A stretch of 12,019 nucleotides of DNA from Cyanobacteria bacterium M_surface_7_m2_040 (GTDB taxonomy: Bacteria > Cyanobacteriota > Cyanobacteriia > PCC-6307 > Cyanobiaceae), in assembly GCA_016882555.1 (NCBI GenBank), contig VGPQ01000012.1, forward strand, positions 1 through 12,019. Direction: 5' to 3'. Position 1 is the stretch's first letter, and the number at the start of each line of letters is the position of its first letter. This document shows, one piece after another, positions 1 to 6,924 of this stretch. The notes beneath the pieces are model-generated. The model was not told where the DNA came from and ran no database searches. It saw only the letters and a list, made by a program, of their open reading frames with translations. The translations under genes and the position numbers were made by a program.

Positions 1-492
1 CGGTGAGAGGCGCTGGGTCTCGATGCGCAGCCAGTCGGCCTCGCTGAGGTTGGTGAGGGTGAGGTACGAGCCGTAGAGAAAGCTGAGACGGTAATCGTCG
101 TCCTTGAGGTAGAGACTGCGGCGCTTGCCAGGCGGTTGCTGGTCGATGAAGCAAAAGGGGCAGTGGTTGTTGCACTGCTTCAAGCCATCGAACAGCGCTT
201 CGCTGAACCCCAGGCCGAGGCCTTCATCGGCGTCTTTCTCGAGCTGGACCACGTGGCGACTGCCATCGGGATCGTCGACCTCCAGGGTGAGCTCCTCTTC
301 GCTGCAGAGCACCTGCAGATCGATCAGATCGCGGGGCCGCAGGCCATTGATGCTGATCAGGCGATCGCCCGGCTGAAAACCCAGCTCATCGGCGATTGAG
401 CCCGGCTCAACGCTCACCACCACGGCCGGGTCGGGCTGACGTTCAGGCCCTGGAAGCGAGTCGGCCAGGGCAGCGGAGGGCTCATTCCACAC
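1..492 (-). CDS. TIGR03279/DUF512 radical SAM family protein, N-terminal part (partial)
   Basis: First 164 residues of a protein that continues past the left edge. A PDZ-like domain lies at about residues 23-85 (VVVSVEPGSIADELGFQPGD, then LISINGLRPRDLID). It is followed by a radical SAM-type cysteine cluster CNNHCPFC (C107, C111, C114) and FIDQQPPGKRRSLYLKDDDY. This PDZ plus CxxxCxxC arrangement is typical of the TIGR03279/DUF512 family, nearly universal in cyanobacteria and of unknown reaction. By family knowledge the cluster should hold a 4Fe-4S centre that cleaves SAM. The start is GTG at 492: the frame is closed upstream by the uppP stop codon, no ATG lies between, and the homologous region begins soon after. 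It lies 36 nt downstream of uppP on the same strand, so co-transcription is likely. The family is confident; the start is less so, because the next possible starts are the three GTG codons at residues 24-26. Confidence 0.88.
   Translation of the reverse strand, partial: MWNEPSAALADSLPGPERQPDPAVVVSVEPGSIADELGFQPGDRLISINGLRPRDLIDLQVLCSEEELTLEVDDPDGSRHVVQLEKDADEGLGLGFSEALFDGLKQCNNHCPFCFIDQQPPGKRRSLYLKDDDYRLSFLYGSYLTLTNLSEADWLRIETQRLSP
361..368. repeat. HIP1 octamer GCGATCGC
   Basis: Perfect copy of the cyanobacterial highly iterated palindrome, inside the TIGR03279 coding region. It is a taxonomic signature rather than a gene-specific signal. Confidence 0.8.
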
Positions 493-528
493 GGGTTGGT
501 CAGGCGCCGGAGCAAGCGGGCCGCGGGC

Positions 529-1398
529 TCATCCCACTGTGGCGGTTGAGCGCAGCCACAGCAGGATGCCAACGCCGAACAGCAGGCGATACACCACAAA
601 CACCCAGGTGCCGTGGCGCTGCAAATAGCGAAGCAGCCAGGCGATCGCCAACCAGCTCACCACCCCCGCCGACACCAGGCCCACCAGGAGCGGCAGCGGG
701 CCGCCATTGGCGGGTGCGCTGACGGCATCCTTGAGTTCAGCCAGGCCGGCGAGGGTGATGGCCGGCAGCCCGAGCAGGAAGGAAAACCGAGCCGCCGCAG
801 CGCGCTCCCAGCCGCTGAACAGGGCTGCCGTGAGGGTGCTGCCGGAGCGCGACACCCCCGGCACCAATGCCAGAGCCTGGGCCAGCCCCACCCATGCACC
901 ATCACCGGCCGTGACCTGGTTCAGCTGCCGGCGGCGCTGGCCCAGCAACTCGGCCAGGGCCAGCAACAGCGCCATCACCATCGAGACGATCGCAATGCTG
1001 GCCATGCTGCGCAGCGGCGAATGGTCGTAATCGGGCAGCCAGCGCTTGATCGCCAGCCCCGCAAGCACGATCGGCACGGTGCCCACGGCCATGGCCACGC
1101 CGAGGCGGGCATCTGGCTCGGCCCACTGACCATGGCGCAGGGCCCGGGCGATGGCTCGCGCCACCTGCTGCAGATCGGCCCAGAAGTAGGCGAACACGGC
1201 GACGATGCTGCCCAGCTGAATCACCGCCGTGAAGGAGACACCCGGATCTCCCCAGCCGAGCAGCACCGGCACCACCTTCAAATGCGCCGAGCTGCTGATC
1301 GGGAGAAATTCGGTCAGACCCTGCACCACCCCAAGCACCAACGATCGCCAGCAGGCCTGAATCAGCGAGAGCTCGCTGGATGCGAAAACCGGAACCAT
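529..1398 (-). CDS. uppP: Undecaprenyl-diphosphate phosphatase (BacA/UppP family)
   Basis: An integral membrane enzyme that dephosphorylates undecaprenyl diphosphate to undecaprenyl phosphate, recycling the lipid carrier for peptidoglycan and other envelope glycans. Both BacA signatures are present: GVVQGLTEFLPISSSAHL at residues 23-40, with acidic E30 and H39, and PGVSRSGST at 180-188, with the arginine at 184 expected in the active site. The 289 residues are mostly hydrophobic helices and the length is normal for the family. The ATG at 1398 puts about 20 residues before the first motif, as usual. The stop lies 36 nt before the GTG of the downstream radical SAM gene. Upstream it is divergent from the DUF3120 gene across a gap of about 106 bp. 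I see no truncation or missing motif. Confidence 0.95.
   Translation of the reverse strand: MVPVFASSELSLIQACWRSLVLGVVQGLTEFLPISSSAHLKVVPVLLGWGDPGVSFTAVIQLGSIVAVFAYFWADLQQVARAIARALRHGQWAEPDARLGVAMAVGTVPIVLAGLAIKRWLPDYDHSPLRSMASIAIVSMVMALLLALAELLGQRRRQLNQVTAGDGAWVGLAQALALVPGVSRSGSTLTAALFSGWERAAAARFSFLLGLPAITLAGLAELKDAVSAPANGGPLPLLVGLVSAGVVSWLAIAWLLRYLQRHGTWVFVVYRLLFGVGILLWLRSTATVG
641..648. repeat. HIP1 octamer GCGATCGC
   Basis: Perfect HIP1 copy within the uppP coding region. Confidence 0.8.
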
Positions 1399-1481
1399 GG
1401 ATCAGCCGGATGCAGGGATTGGATGGGCGCCAGCACCCGCAAAGGGAGCCGGGCTCAACCTATGGCCCCGATGCGCTTAAG

Positions 1482-1491
1482 GTTGCGCAAC
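1482..1491. promoter_or_regulatory. Perfect palindrome GTTGCGCAAC in a divergent intergenic region
   Basis: A 10-bp perfect inverted repeat with partial outer symmetry (AAG-GTTGCGCAAC-GTT), followed on plus by a run of six T (1493-1498). It sits 14 bp before the DUF3120 start and about 85 bp upstream of uppP, between divergent genes, where an operator could act on either. It does not match the NtcA consensus GTA-N8-TAC. No regulator can be named and a single copy may be chance. Confidence 0.2.
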
Positions 1492-1504
1492 GTTTTTTCT
1501 CAGA

Positions 1505-2245
1505 TTGGTGATCGGCGTTCCGCCAAGCCTGCTGTCTGGGCCCAGGCCTGAGCGGCTGCCGCTGGGAGCTCTCAGCGCCCGGACCTTGGCGGCGCCGGAG
1601 GCTGCCGTGCTGGGGCTGGCAGGGCTGCTGGTGACGCTGCCGGTGTTTGTGCAGGCGCCGCTGGTGCATACCCAGCCATGGCTGGCCACCCTGCTCACGG
1701 TGCCTCTGCTTGCCGCGGGCTTGCTATTGGGCCTGAGCGAGCGGCCCGAGCAAGCACGGCTGGGCGCGGTGTTGGTCGGCTTTGCCGGCAGCTGGTTCTG
1801 CGGCAGTCTCTTTTGGGGCTGGTGCCGGCTGCATCCGTTGTGGCACCTGCCGATCGAGGCCCTGGCCCTGCCCCTCGCCCTGGGAGGGCTGCGCAGCCGC
1901 TGGCAGTTGGCCGGCGCCTTCTATCTGGCCTCGCTGCTCGGCACGGCGGCCACCGATTGCGCCATGGCCCTCACCGGGGTGATGGCGCTGTGGCCCACGG
2001 TGCTCGCCGCCGAACCGAGCGCAGCGATCGGCTTGCTGCAGGATGCCGCCACGCTGGTGCTGAGCCCGGCCAACCTCGCCCTGGTGGTGGCCTTTGCCCT
2101 GGCCCTGGTTGCCCTCGGTCGCCGGCTCTGGCTTGGTTCACTGGCGGGGCGACTGGTGGCGATCACCCTGATCACGACCCTGGCTGTTGATGGCCTGTTT
2201 CTGGCACTGGCCCTGAATGCCCCCCGCTGGAGCGGGCTGATCTGA
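1505..2245 (+). CDS. DUF3120 domain membrane protein
   Basis: A 246-residue, strongly hydrophobic protein with about six predicted membrane segments (roughly residues 33-52, 59-77, 86-104, 134-155, 187-206, 215-236). The central stretch SLFWGW (101-106) followed by WHLPIEA (113-119), then FYLASLLGTAATD, is the conserved core I associate with the cyanobacterial DUF3120 family; its function is unknown. There is no ATG in frame after the upstream stop (TAA at 1478-1480), so the start is TTG 1505 or GTG 1508. Either leaves a basic, proline-rich segment of about 30 residues before the first helix. It precedes psbU on the same strand with an 82-bp gap, so some psbU transcript could come from here, but psbU probably has its own promoter. 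Family call good; role unknown. Confidence 0.82.
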   Translation: MVIGVPPSLLSGPRPERLPLGALSARTLAAPEAAVLGLAGLLVTLPVFVQAPLVHTQPWLATLLTVPLLAAGLLLGLSERPEQARLGAVLVGFAGSWFCGSLFWGWCRLHPLWHLPIEALALPLALGGLRSRWQLAGAFYLASLLGTAATDCAMALTGVMALWPTVLAAEPSAAIGLLQDAATLVLSPANLALVVAFALALVALGRRLWLGSLAGRLVAITLITTLAVDGLFLALALNAPRWSGLI

Positions 2246-2327
2246 AGATCTGCAAAAGCCGGCAGCGGGAAGCTCAAAGCGGGAGTGCGGTGTCTGTAAC
2301 GTTGCACACGCCTCTTGGAGTGTCGCG

Positions 2328-2705
2328 ATGAAACGGCTGGTTGCCTGGCTGATGGGTGGGATCGTTCTGTTTGGCCTGCTGTGCACCCTGGTGCTGCCCC
2401 CGGCCGCCTTTGCCGCCGATCGTCGCAACATCGCTGACGACAAAATCGCCGAACGGGCCGGAAAGATCGATCTGAACAACTGCTCGGTGCGCCGCTTCCA
2501 GGATTTCCCTGGGATGTACCCCACCCTGGCGGGCAAGATCGTGCTCGGCGGTCCTTACAACAGCGTCGATGACGTGCTCAAGCTCGATCTGACCGATCGC
2601 CAGAAGGAGCTGTTCCAGAAGTACAAGGACAACTTCACGGTCACCGCACCCGAGGTGGCGCTCAATGAAGGCTTCGACCGCATCAATGACGGCCAGTACC
2701 GCTGA
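2328..2705 (+). CDS. psbU: Photosystem II extrinsic 12 kDa protein PsbU
   Basis: A lumenal extrinsic subunit that stabilises the oxygen-evolving complex of photosystem II beside PsbO and PsbV. Residues 1-29 form a signal peptide (MKR, a hydrophobic core, then PPAAFA before ADRRN), so the mature protein has about 96 residues. Diagnostic PsbU segments are KIDLNNCSVRRF, FPGMYPTLAGKIV and the C-terminal ALNEGFDRINDGQYR. The fold is a helix-hairpin-helix type known from PSII structures. The ATG at 2328 is preceded by GGAG at 2317-2320 with 7-nt spacing, a clear ribosome binding site. A weak -10-like TGTAAC (2295-2300) lies upstream without an obvious -35. A strong terminator follows 24 nt after the stop. 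The mature protein has one cysteine (in LNNCSV). PsbU is absent from Prochlorococcus, which helps identify the organism. Confidence 0.97.
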   Translation: MKRLVAWLMGGIVLFGLLCTLVLPPAAFAADRRNIADDKIAERAGKIDLNNCSVRRFQDFPGMYPTLAGKIVLGGPYNSVDDVLKLDLTDRQKELFQKYKDNFTVTAPEVALNEGFDRINDGQYR

Positions 2706-2729
2706 GCCCTAAGCTCGCCGCCACTTGCC

Positions 2730-2758
2730 GGCCGCCGGTTGTGACCGGCGGCCTTTTT
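2730..2758 (+). terminator. Intrinsic terminator of psbU
   Basis: A perfect 10-bp GC-rich stem GGCCGCCGGT / ACCGGCGGCC (2730-2739 with 2744-2753), with loop TGTG, directly followed by TTTTT (2754-2758). It is 24 nt after the psbU stop. Its T-tract ends 1 nt before the nadB ATG, which is unusual (see findings). Confidence 0.9.
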
Positions 2759-2759
2759 G

Positions 2760-4430
2760 ATGGCAACCACCCCCTCCAGCATCACTGGCACCTCCTGGGA
2801 TGTGGTGGTGGTTGGCAGCGGGGCGGCCGGGCTGATGACCTGCCTGGAGCTGCCGACGCAGCTGCGGGTGCTGCTCCTAAGCAAAGGAGGCTCACCGCGC
2901 TCGGCCAGCCGCTGGGCCCAGGGCGGCATCGCCGCGGTGACCCGTCCCGACGACAGCCTGGCCAGCCACGTGGCCGACACCCTGCAAGCCGGCGCGGGGC
3001 TGTGTGATCCCCCCGCCGTTGACCTGCTGGTGCACCAAGCCCCCGGCTGCGTCGAACGGCTGCTGGAGCTCGGCATGGCCTTCGACCGCAACAACGGGGA
3101 GCTGAGCACCACGCTGGAAGCAGCCCACAGCCACCGGCGGGTGCTGCACGCCCAGGACCGCACCGGCGGCGCCCTGGTCGACGCGCTCGAACGGGAGGTT
3201 CAGGCCAGGCCCAATGTGGTGCAAAGCAAGGGCCTGATGGCCCTGCAGCTGTGGGTTGAGGCTGGCCACTGCCACGGGCTGCAGGTGCTGGAGCCCGATC
3301 GCATCGGCTGGGTGGCCAGCCAGGCGGTGGTGCTGGCCACCGGCGGCGGCGGTCATCTGTTTGCCCACACCACCAACCCTGCCCAGGCCAGTGGCGATGG
3401 CCTGGCGATGGCCTGGGCCGCCGGGGCGCAGTTGCGGGATCTGGAGTTCGTGCAGTTCCACCCCACTGCGCTGATGCTGCCCGGAGCGCCTCACTTCCTG
3501 ATTTCGGAAGCGGTGCGGGGCGAAGGCGCCAAGCTGCTCGACAGCAGCGGCCATAGCCCGGTGAGCGGCCTGGTCGGTGCGGATCTGGCCCCGCGCGACC
3601 AGGTGAGCCGGGCCCTGGCCCGCGCCATGGGCCAACAGGGGGTGGAGCACCTGTGGCTGGATCTGCGGCCGGTCGGCGAGCCGCGGCTGCAGGCGCAGTT
3701 CCCCACGATCCTGGGCCGCTGCCGGGAGCTGGGACTGGACCCCCTCCAGGCTCCGATCCCTGTGGCGCCAGCGGCGCACTACTGGATGGGCGGCATTGAG
3801 ACCGACCTTGACGCAGCCACCTCGCTGGGTGGCCTCTATGCGGTGGGTGAGGCGGCCAGCACCGGCGTGCATGGGGCCAACCGGCTGGCCAGCAATTCAC
3901 TGATGGAATGCCTGGTGTTTGCCCGCCAGCTGGGGCGCCACCTGGGACGACACCTGGCGCCCTCAACCCCGGACGCCAGGGTCGAGGCCACACGGCACCT
4001 GGGGCCGCTGGTCGCGGCAGGAGAGGAGGCCGACGAGGGGGCGATCCAGAGCCAGCGGCAGCACCTGCGGTTGCTCTGCTGGCAGGCCGCGGGGGTGGAG
4101 CGGCAGGCCTCAGTGCTGCGTCAGGCCCTGCGGCAGGTGCGGGAACAGCGCCTGGGACTGGAGCGCTGGCCGCAGGTGCAGCAATGGCGCAGCCTCAACC
4201 CTGGCGAGGGGGTGAGACTCATCGGCACCAGCGAGCGCAGCAGGCTGCGCGACCAGATCGATCTGCACCATCGTCAGATGCTGACGGAGCTGTTGATTGA
4301 GGCAGCCCTGTTTCGCGGCGAGAGCCGCGGCGGCCACCACCGCACCGATGCACCAGCGAGCCAACCGTTCTGGCAGCGCCACACGGTGCAGCGGCAGGGA
4401 GAGCCAATCAGCACGGCGCCGATCCACTGA
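2760..4430 (+). CDS. nadB: L-aspartate oxidase (quinolinate synthesis, step 1)
   Basis: An FAD enzyme that oxidises L-aspartate to iminoaspartate, which NadA condenses with dihydroxyacetone phosphate to quinolinate for de novo NAD synthesis. The 556 residues include the FAD dinucleotide motif VVVVGSGAAGL (15-25), SASRWAQGGIAAV (48-60), AHSHRRVLH (122-130), ATGGGGHLF (193-201), QFHPTAL (232-238), APRDQVSRAL (277-286), HYWMGGI (340-346) and HGANRLASNSLMECLVF (371-387). Residues matching E. coli catalytic or substrate positions are visible: E120, H234, R279 and H340. The C-terminal SRGGHHRTD matches the family, so the gene looks intact. The ATG at 2760 is almost forced: the FAD motif starts 14 residues later and only a TTG precedes it in frame. 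No leader is possible beyond the psbU terminator unless transcription reads through or starts inside the hairpin region. It converges on the VKOR gene with a 57-bp gap in which I see no strong terminator. Confidence 0.96.
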   Translation: MATTPSSITGTSWDVVVVGSGAAGLMTCLELPTQLRVLLLSKGGSPRSASRWAQGGIAAVTRPDDSLASHVADTLQAGAGLCDPPAVDLLVHQAPGCVERLLELGMAFDRNNGELSTTLEAAHSHRRVLHAQDRTGGALVDALEREVQARPNVVQSKGLMALQLWVEAGHCHGLQVLEPDRIGWVASQAVVLATGGGGHLFAHTTNPAQASGDGLAMAWAAGAQLRDLEFVQFHPTALMLPGAPHFLISEAVRGEGAKLLDSSGHSPVSGLVGADLAPRDQVSRALARAMGQQGVEHLWLDLRPVGEPRLQAQFPTILGRCRELGLDPLQAPIPVAPAAHYWMGGIETDLDAATSLGGLYAVGEAASTGVHGANRLASNSLMECLVFARQLGRHLGRHLAPSTPDARVEATRHLGPLVAAGEEADEGAIQSQRQHLRLLCWQAAGVERQASVLRQALRQVREQRLGLERWPQVQQWRSLNPGEGVRLIGTSERSRLRDQIDLHHRQMLTELLIEAALFRGESRGGHHRTDAPASQPFWQRHTVQRQGEPISTAPIH

Positions 4431-4487
4431 ACGGATGGCAGCGAACCGGGTTCTGACCTGTACCGCGGCCACGTGAAGGCTCAAGCC

Positions 4488-5462
4488 TCAGGGTCCGGCG
4501 GGCATGGCAGGGGTCACCAGGGAGTCGTAACCGACCAGGTTCGCCAGTTTCTGCAGCGGCTTGACACCCGAATCCAGCTGCCCGTTGATCTCCCAGCTGG
4601 GGAAGCCCTCAATCTTCTTCTGCTGGCAGAGGGCGGCCTGGCTGTTCTGGCCGTCGGGGGCGCACTCGATCACCTTGAGCTTGGCGGTGGCTTCCTTGCC
4701 GAACAGCTGCTTCTGCTCATGGCAATGGGGGCACCAGTAGGCGGAGTACATCACCGCGCCTGAGGCGGTGAGCTTCTCGGCCAGCGCCACGGTGCTGGGG
4801 GTGCTGATGCTGGTGACCGGAATCGGGGCTCCCTTGGTGCTGAGCGCCGCGGGCTTGTTGACCGCGGCAGCCCAGCCCAGGCCCACCAGACCCACCACCA
4901 AGGCCACGAGAACACCTCTGAAGACCAGCTGGCCGCGATCGGCCCAGTCACCCTGGAGCAGGCTCAACACAAACAAGCTGATGCTGAGGGCTGCCGAAAG
5001 AATGCAGAAGGGGCAGCAATCGCGGATCGCAAAGGCCATCACGCCCAGCAGCACCAGGCTGAACACCGCCATGGCCGTGCTCAGCAGAAACACACCCCAG
5101 CGGCAGGGAGCCTGGACCTGCAGACGCAGCTCTCCGCGGCTCACCAAGGGGGCCAGGGCCAGCAACAGCATGGCCCCGTACGCCAGAGCCCCAAACAGCG
5201 ACAGGGGTTGGCCCAACAGGCTGCCCCAGGCGCTGGAGAGCACCTTGTCGCAGCCATTGCAGCCCAGAAAGCCCTGGCTGCTGCAGCTCAGCGACCCCAG
5301 CAGGCCCCATGTGTTGAGGGTGATCGAGCCGGTGTCGATCAAGCCGATGGTGGCCAGCACGGCCATTACCACCCGCACCCAGCGGTGGCCGCCTTCGGGC
5401 CGGCGGCGCTGACTGCTGAGACGCTCGCTGAGACGGCTGGCGGTCACAGGATTGATCGACAA
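4488..5462 (-). CDS. Vitamin K epoxide reductase-thioredoxin fusion (disulfide bond formation)
   Basis: A membrane protein that, by family knowledge, oxidises a thioredoxin-like partner and passes electrons to quinone, driving disulfide formation on the lumenal/periplasmic side, as DsbB with DsbA does in other bacteria. The 324 residues hold an N-terminal VKOR domain of about four to five helices (about 28-200): loop cysteines C60, C68 and C71 in [18 protein letters not shown], and the quinone-proximal CPFC at 150-153. A thioredoxin-like domain follows (about 222-315) with CPHC at 244-247 and a second pair, C267 and C279. C60/C71, C150/C153, C244/C247 and C267/C279 correspond to the cysteine pairs of the crystallised Synechococcus VKOR homologue. 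C68 appears extra. The ATG at 5462 gives a polar N-terminus of about 27 residues. It is divergent from rimO with only 55 bp between starts. Confidence 0.94.
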   Translation of the reverse strand: MSINPVTASRLSERLSSQRRRPEGGHRWVRVVMAVLATIGLIDTGSITLNTWGLLGSLSCSSQGFLGCNGCDKVLSSAWGSLLGQPLSLFGALAYGAMLLLALAPLVSRGELRLQVQAPCRWGVFLLSTAMAVFSLVLLGVMAFAIRDCCPFCILSAALSISLFVLSLLQGDWADRGQLVFRGVLVALVVGLVGLGWAAAVNKPAALSTKGAPIPVTSISTPSTVALAEKLTASGAVMYSAYWCPHCHEQKQLFGKEATAKLKVIECAPDGQNSQAALCQQKKIEGFPSWEINGQLDSGVKPLQKLANLVGYDSLVTPAMPAGP

Positions 5463-5463
5463 A

Positions 5464-5471
5464 GCGATCGC
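5464..5471. repeat. HIP1 octamer GCGATCGC between VKOR and rimO
   Basis: Perfect HIP1 copy, and the only one in the window outside coding sequence. It begins 2 nt upstream of the VKOR start codon, in the 55-bp divergent gap. Confidence 0.8.
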
Positions 5472-5517
5472 ATTCTCGCAGCCTCAGCCGGCCCGACCAC
5501 CGTCCCATAGGGTGGAA

Positions 5518-6924
5518 ATGGCTTCAGCCGATGGCGCCCAGTCGATGACCAAGCCAACCGTGGCCTTTGCCCACCTGGGCTGCGAAAAGAACCGGGTGGA
5601 CACCGAGCACATGCTCGGCCTGCTGGCCGAGGCTGGCTATGGCGTGAGCGCCGATGAAAGCGATGCCGCCGTGGTGGTGGTGAACACCTGCAGCTTCATC
5701 CAGGACGCTCGCGAGGAATCGGTGCGCACCCTGGTGGAACTGGCCGAAGCGGGCAAGGAACTGATCATTGCCGGCTGCCTGGCCCAGCACTTCCAGCAGG
5801 AGCTGCTCGACAGCCTGCCGGAGGCCAAGGCGATCGTGGGCACCGGCGATTACCAGCACATTGTGAGCGTGCTGGAACGGGTGGAGGCCGGTGAGCGGGT
5901 GAACCGGGTGAGCAGCACGCCCACCTTCGTGGGCGACGAGCACCTGCCGCGGTACCGCACCACCAGCGAAGCGCTCGCCTACCTCAAGGTGGCGGAAGGC
6001 TGCGACTACCGCTGCGCCTTCTGCATCATTCCCAGGCTGCGGGGCGACCAGCGCTCGCGGCCGATCGAGAGCATCGTGGCTGAGGCCCACAGCCTGGCCG
6101 CCCAGGGTGTGCAAGAACTGGTGCTGATCAGCCAGATCACCACCAACTACGGCCTCGACCTCTACGGCAAACCGCAGCTGGCCCAACTGCTGCGGGCCCT
6201 GGGCGAGGTCGAGATTCCCTGGATCCGCGTGCACTACGCCTATCCCACCGGGCTGACCCCCGAAGTGCTGGCGGCCTACCGCGAGGTGGCCAACGTTCTG
6301 CCCTACCTGGATCTGCCGCTGCAGCACAGCCACCCGGACGTGCTGCGGGCGATGAACCGCCCCTGGCAGGCTGACGTGACCGGTGGCCTGCTGCAGCGCA
6401 TCCGCCAGCAGCTCCCGGATGCGGTGCTGCGCACCACCTTCATCGTGGGCTTCCCCGAAGAGACCGAGGAGCACTTCCAGCATCTGCTGGAGTTTGTGGC
6501 CGAGCAGCGGTTCGACCATGTGGGCGTGTTCACTTTCTCGCCTGAGGAGGGGACGCCTGCGGCTGAGCTGCCGGATCAGGTGCCGCACGAGGTGGCCGCC
6601 GAGCGCAAGGACCGGCTGATGGCCCTGCAGCAGCCGATCGCCGCGGCCCGCAACGGGGCCTTGGTGGGTCGCATCGTCGATGTGTTGATCGAGCAGGAGA
6701 ACCCCTCCACAGGCGCGATGCTCGGCCGCTGCGCCCGCTTTGCCCCCGACGTGGATGGAGAGGTGCGGGTGCGGCCTGGCGACGGGGGCCTCTGCGCTGC
6801 CCCGGGAACCATGGTGCCGGTGCGCATCACCGCCGCCGACACCTACGACCTGATCGGCGAAGTGGTGGGGGCGGGCGCCATGGTGGCCGAAGCCCGAGGC
6901 CATCTGGAGCCATCAGGCGTTTGA
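5518..6924 (+). CDS. rimO: Ribosomal protein S12 methylthiotransferase RimO
   Basis: A radical SAM enzyme that adds a methylthio group to the conserved aspartate of ribosomal protein S12. From the ATG at 5518 it has 468 residues. An N-terminal MTTase domain carries the second-cluster cysteines C22 ([14 protein letters not shown]), C58 (NTCSF) and C87 (AGCLAQ). The radical SAM core has C162, C166 and C169 ([10 protein letters not shown], then [13 protein letters not shown]). A TRAM domain ends the protein (about 400-460). HLGCEKN and [10 protein letters not shown] separate RimO from the tRNA enzyme MiaB. The start could be 5518, preceded by GGGTGG a few nt upstream, or 5545 (MTKPTVAF), nearer the usual N-terminus; a longer in-frame ATG at 5452 would overlap the divergent VKOR gene and is unlikely. 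A TAnnnT-type -10-like TAGGGT (5508-5513) would favour 5545, but it is weak. The stop overlaps the next gene's start by 4 nt. Confidence 0.95.
   Translation: MASADGAQSMTKPTVAFAHLGCEKNRVDTEHMLGLLAEAGYGVSADESDAAVVVVNTCSFIQDAREESVRTLVELAEAGKELIIAGCLAQHFQQELLDSLPEAKAIVGTGDYQHIVSVLERVEAGERVNRVSSTPTFVGDEHLPRYRTTSEALAYLKVAEGCDYRCAFCIIPRLRGDQRSRPIESIVAEAHSLAAQGVQELVLISQITTNYGLDLYGKPQLAQLLRALGEVEIPWIRVHYAYPTGLTPEVLAAYREVANVLPYLDLPLQHSHPDVLRAMNRPWQADVTGGLLQRIRQQLPDAVLRTTFIVGFPEETEEHFQHLLEFVAEQRFDHVGVFTFSPEEGTPAAELPDQVPHEVAAERKDRLMALQQPIAAARNGALVGRIVDVLIEQENPSTGAMLGRCARFAPDVDGEVRVRPGDGGLCAAPGTMVPVRITAADTYDLIGEVVGAGAMVAEARGHLEPSGV

Noticed and set aside
613..1551. 312-codon plus-strand frame antisense to uppP
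   Set aside because: Gln/His/Arg-rich shadow without domains; uppP motifs on minus are complete.
2782..3993. Long antisense frames over nadB (403 and 326 codons)
   Set aside because: Arginine/proline/glycine-rich shadow translations with no motifs; nadB on plus is intact and fully recognisable.
4431..4487. Terminator in the nadB-VKOR convergent gap
   Set aside because: Only AGGCT-CA-AGCCT with a 2-nt loop and no T-tract was found.
5524..6903. 459-codon open frame antisense to rimO
   Set aside because: It mirrors rimO exactly, its translation is a low-complexity His/Gln/Gly/Ala-rich product with no domain, and the sense strand carries every RimO motif. Long antisense frames are expected at this GC content.
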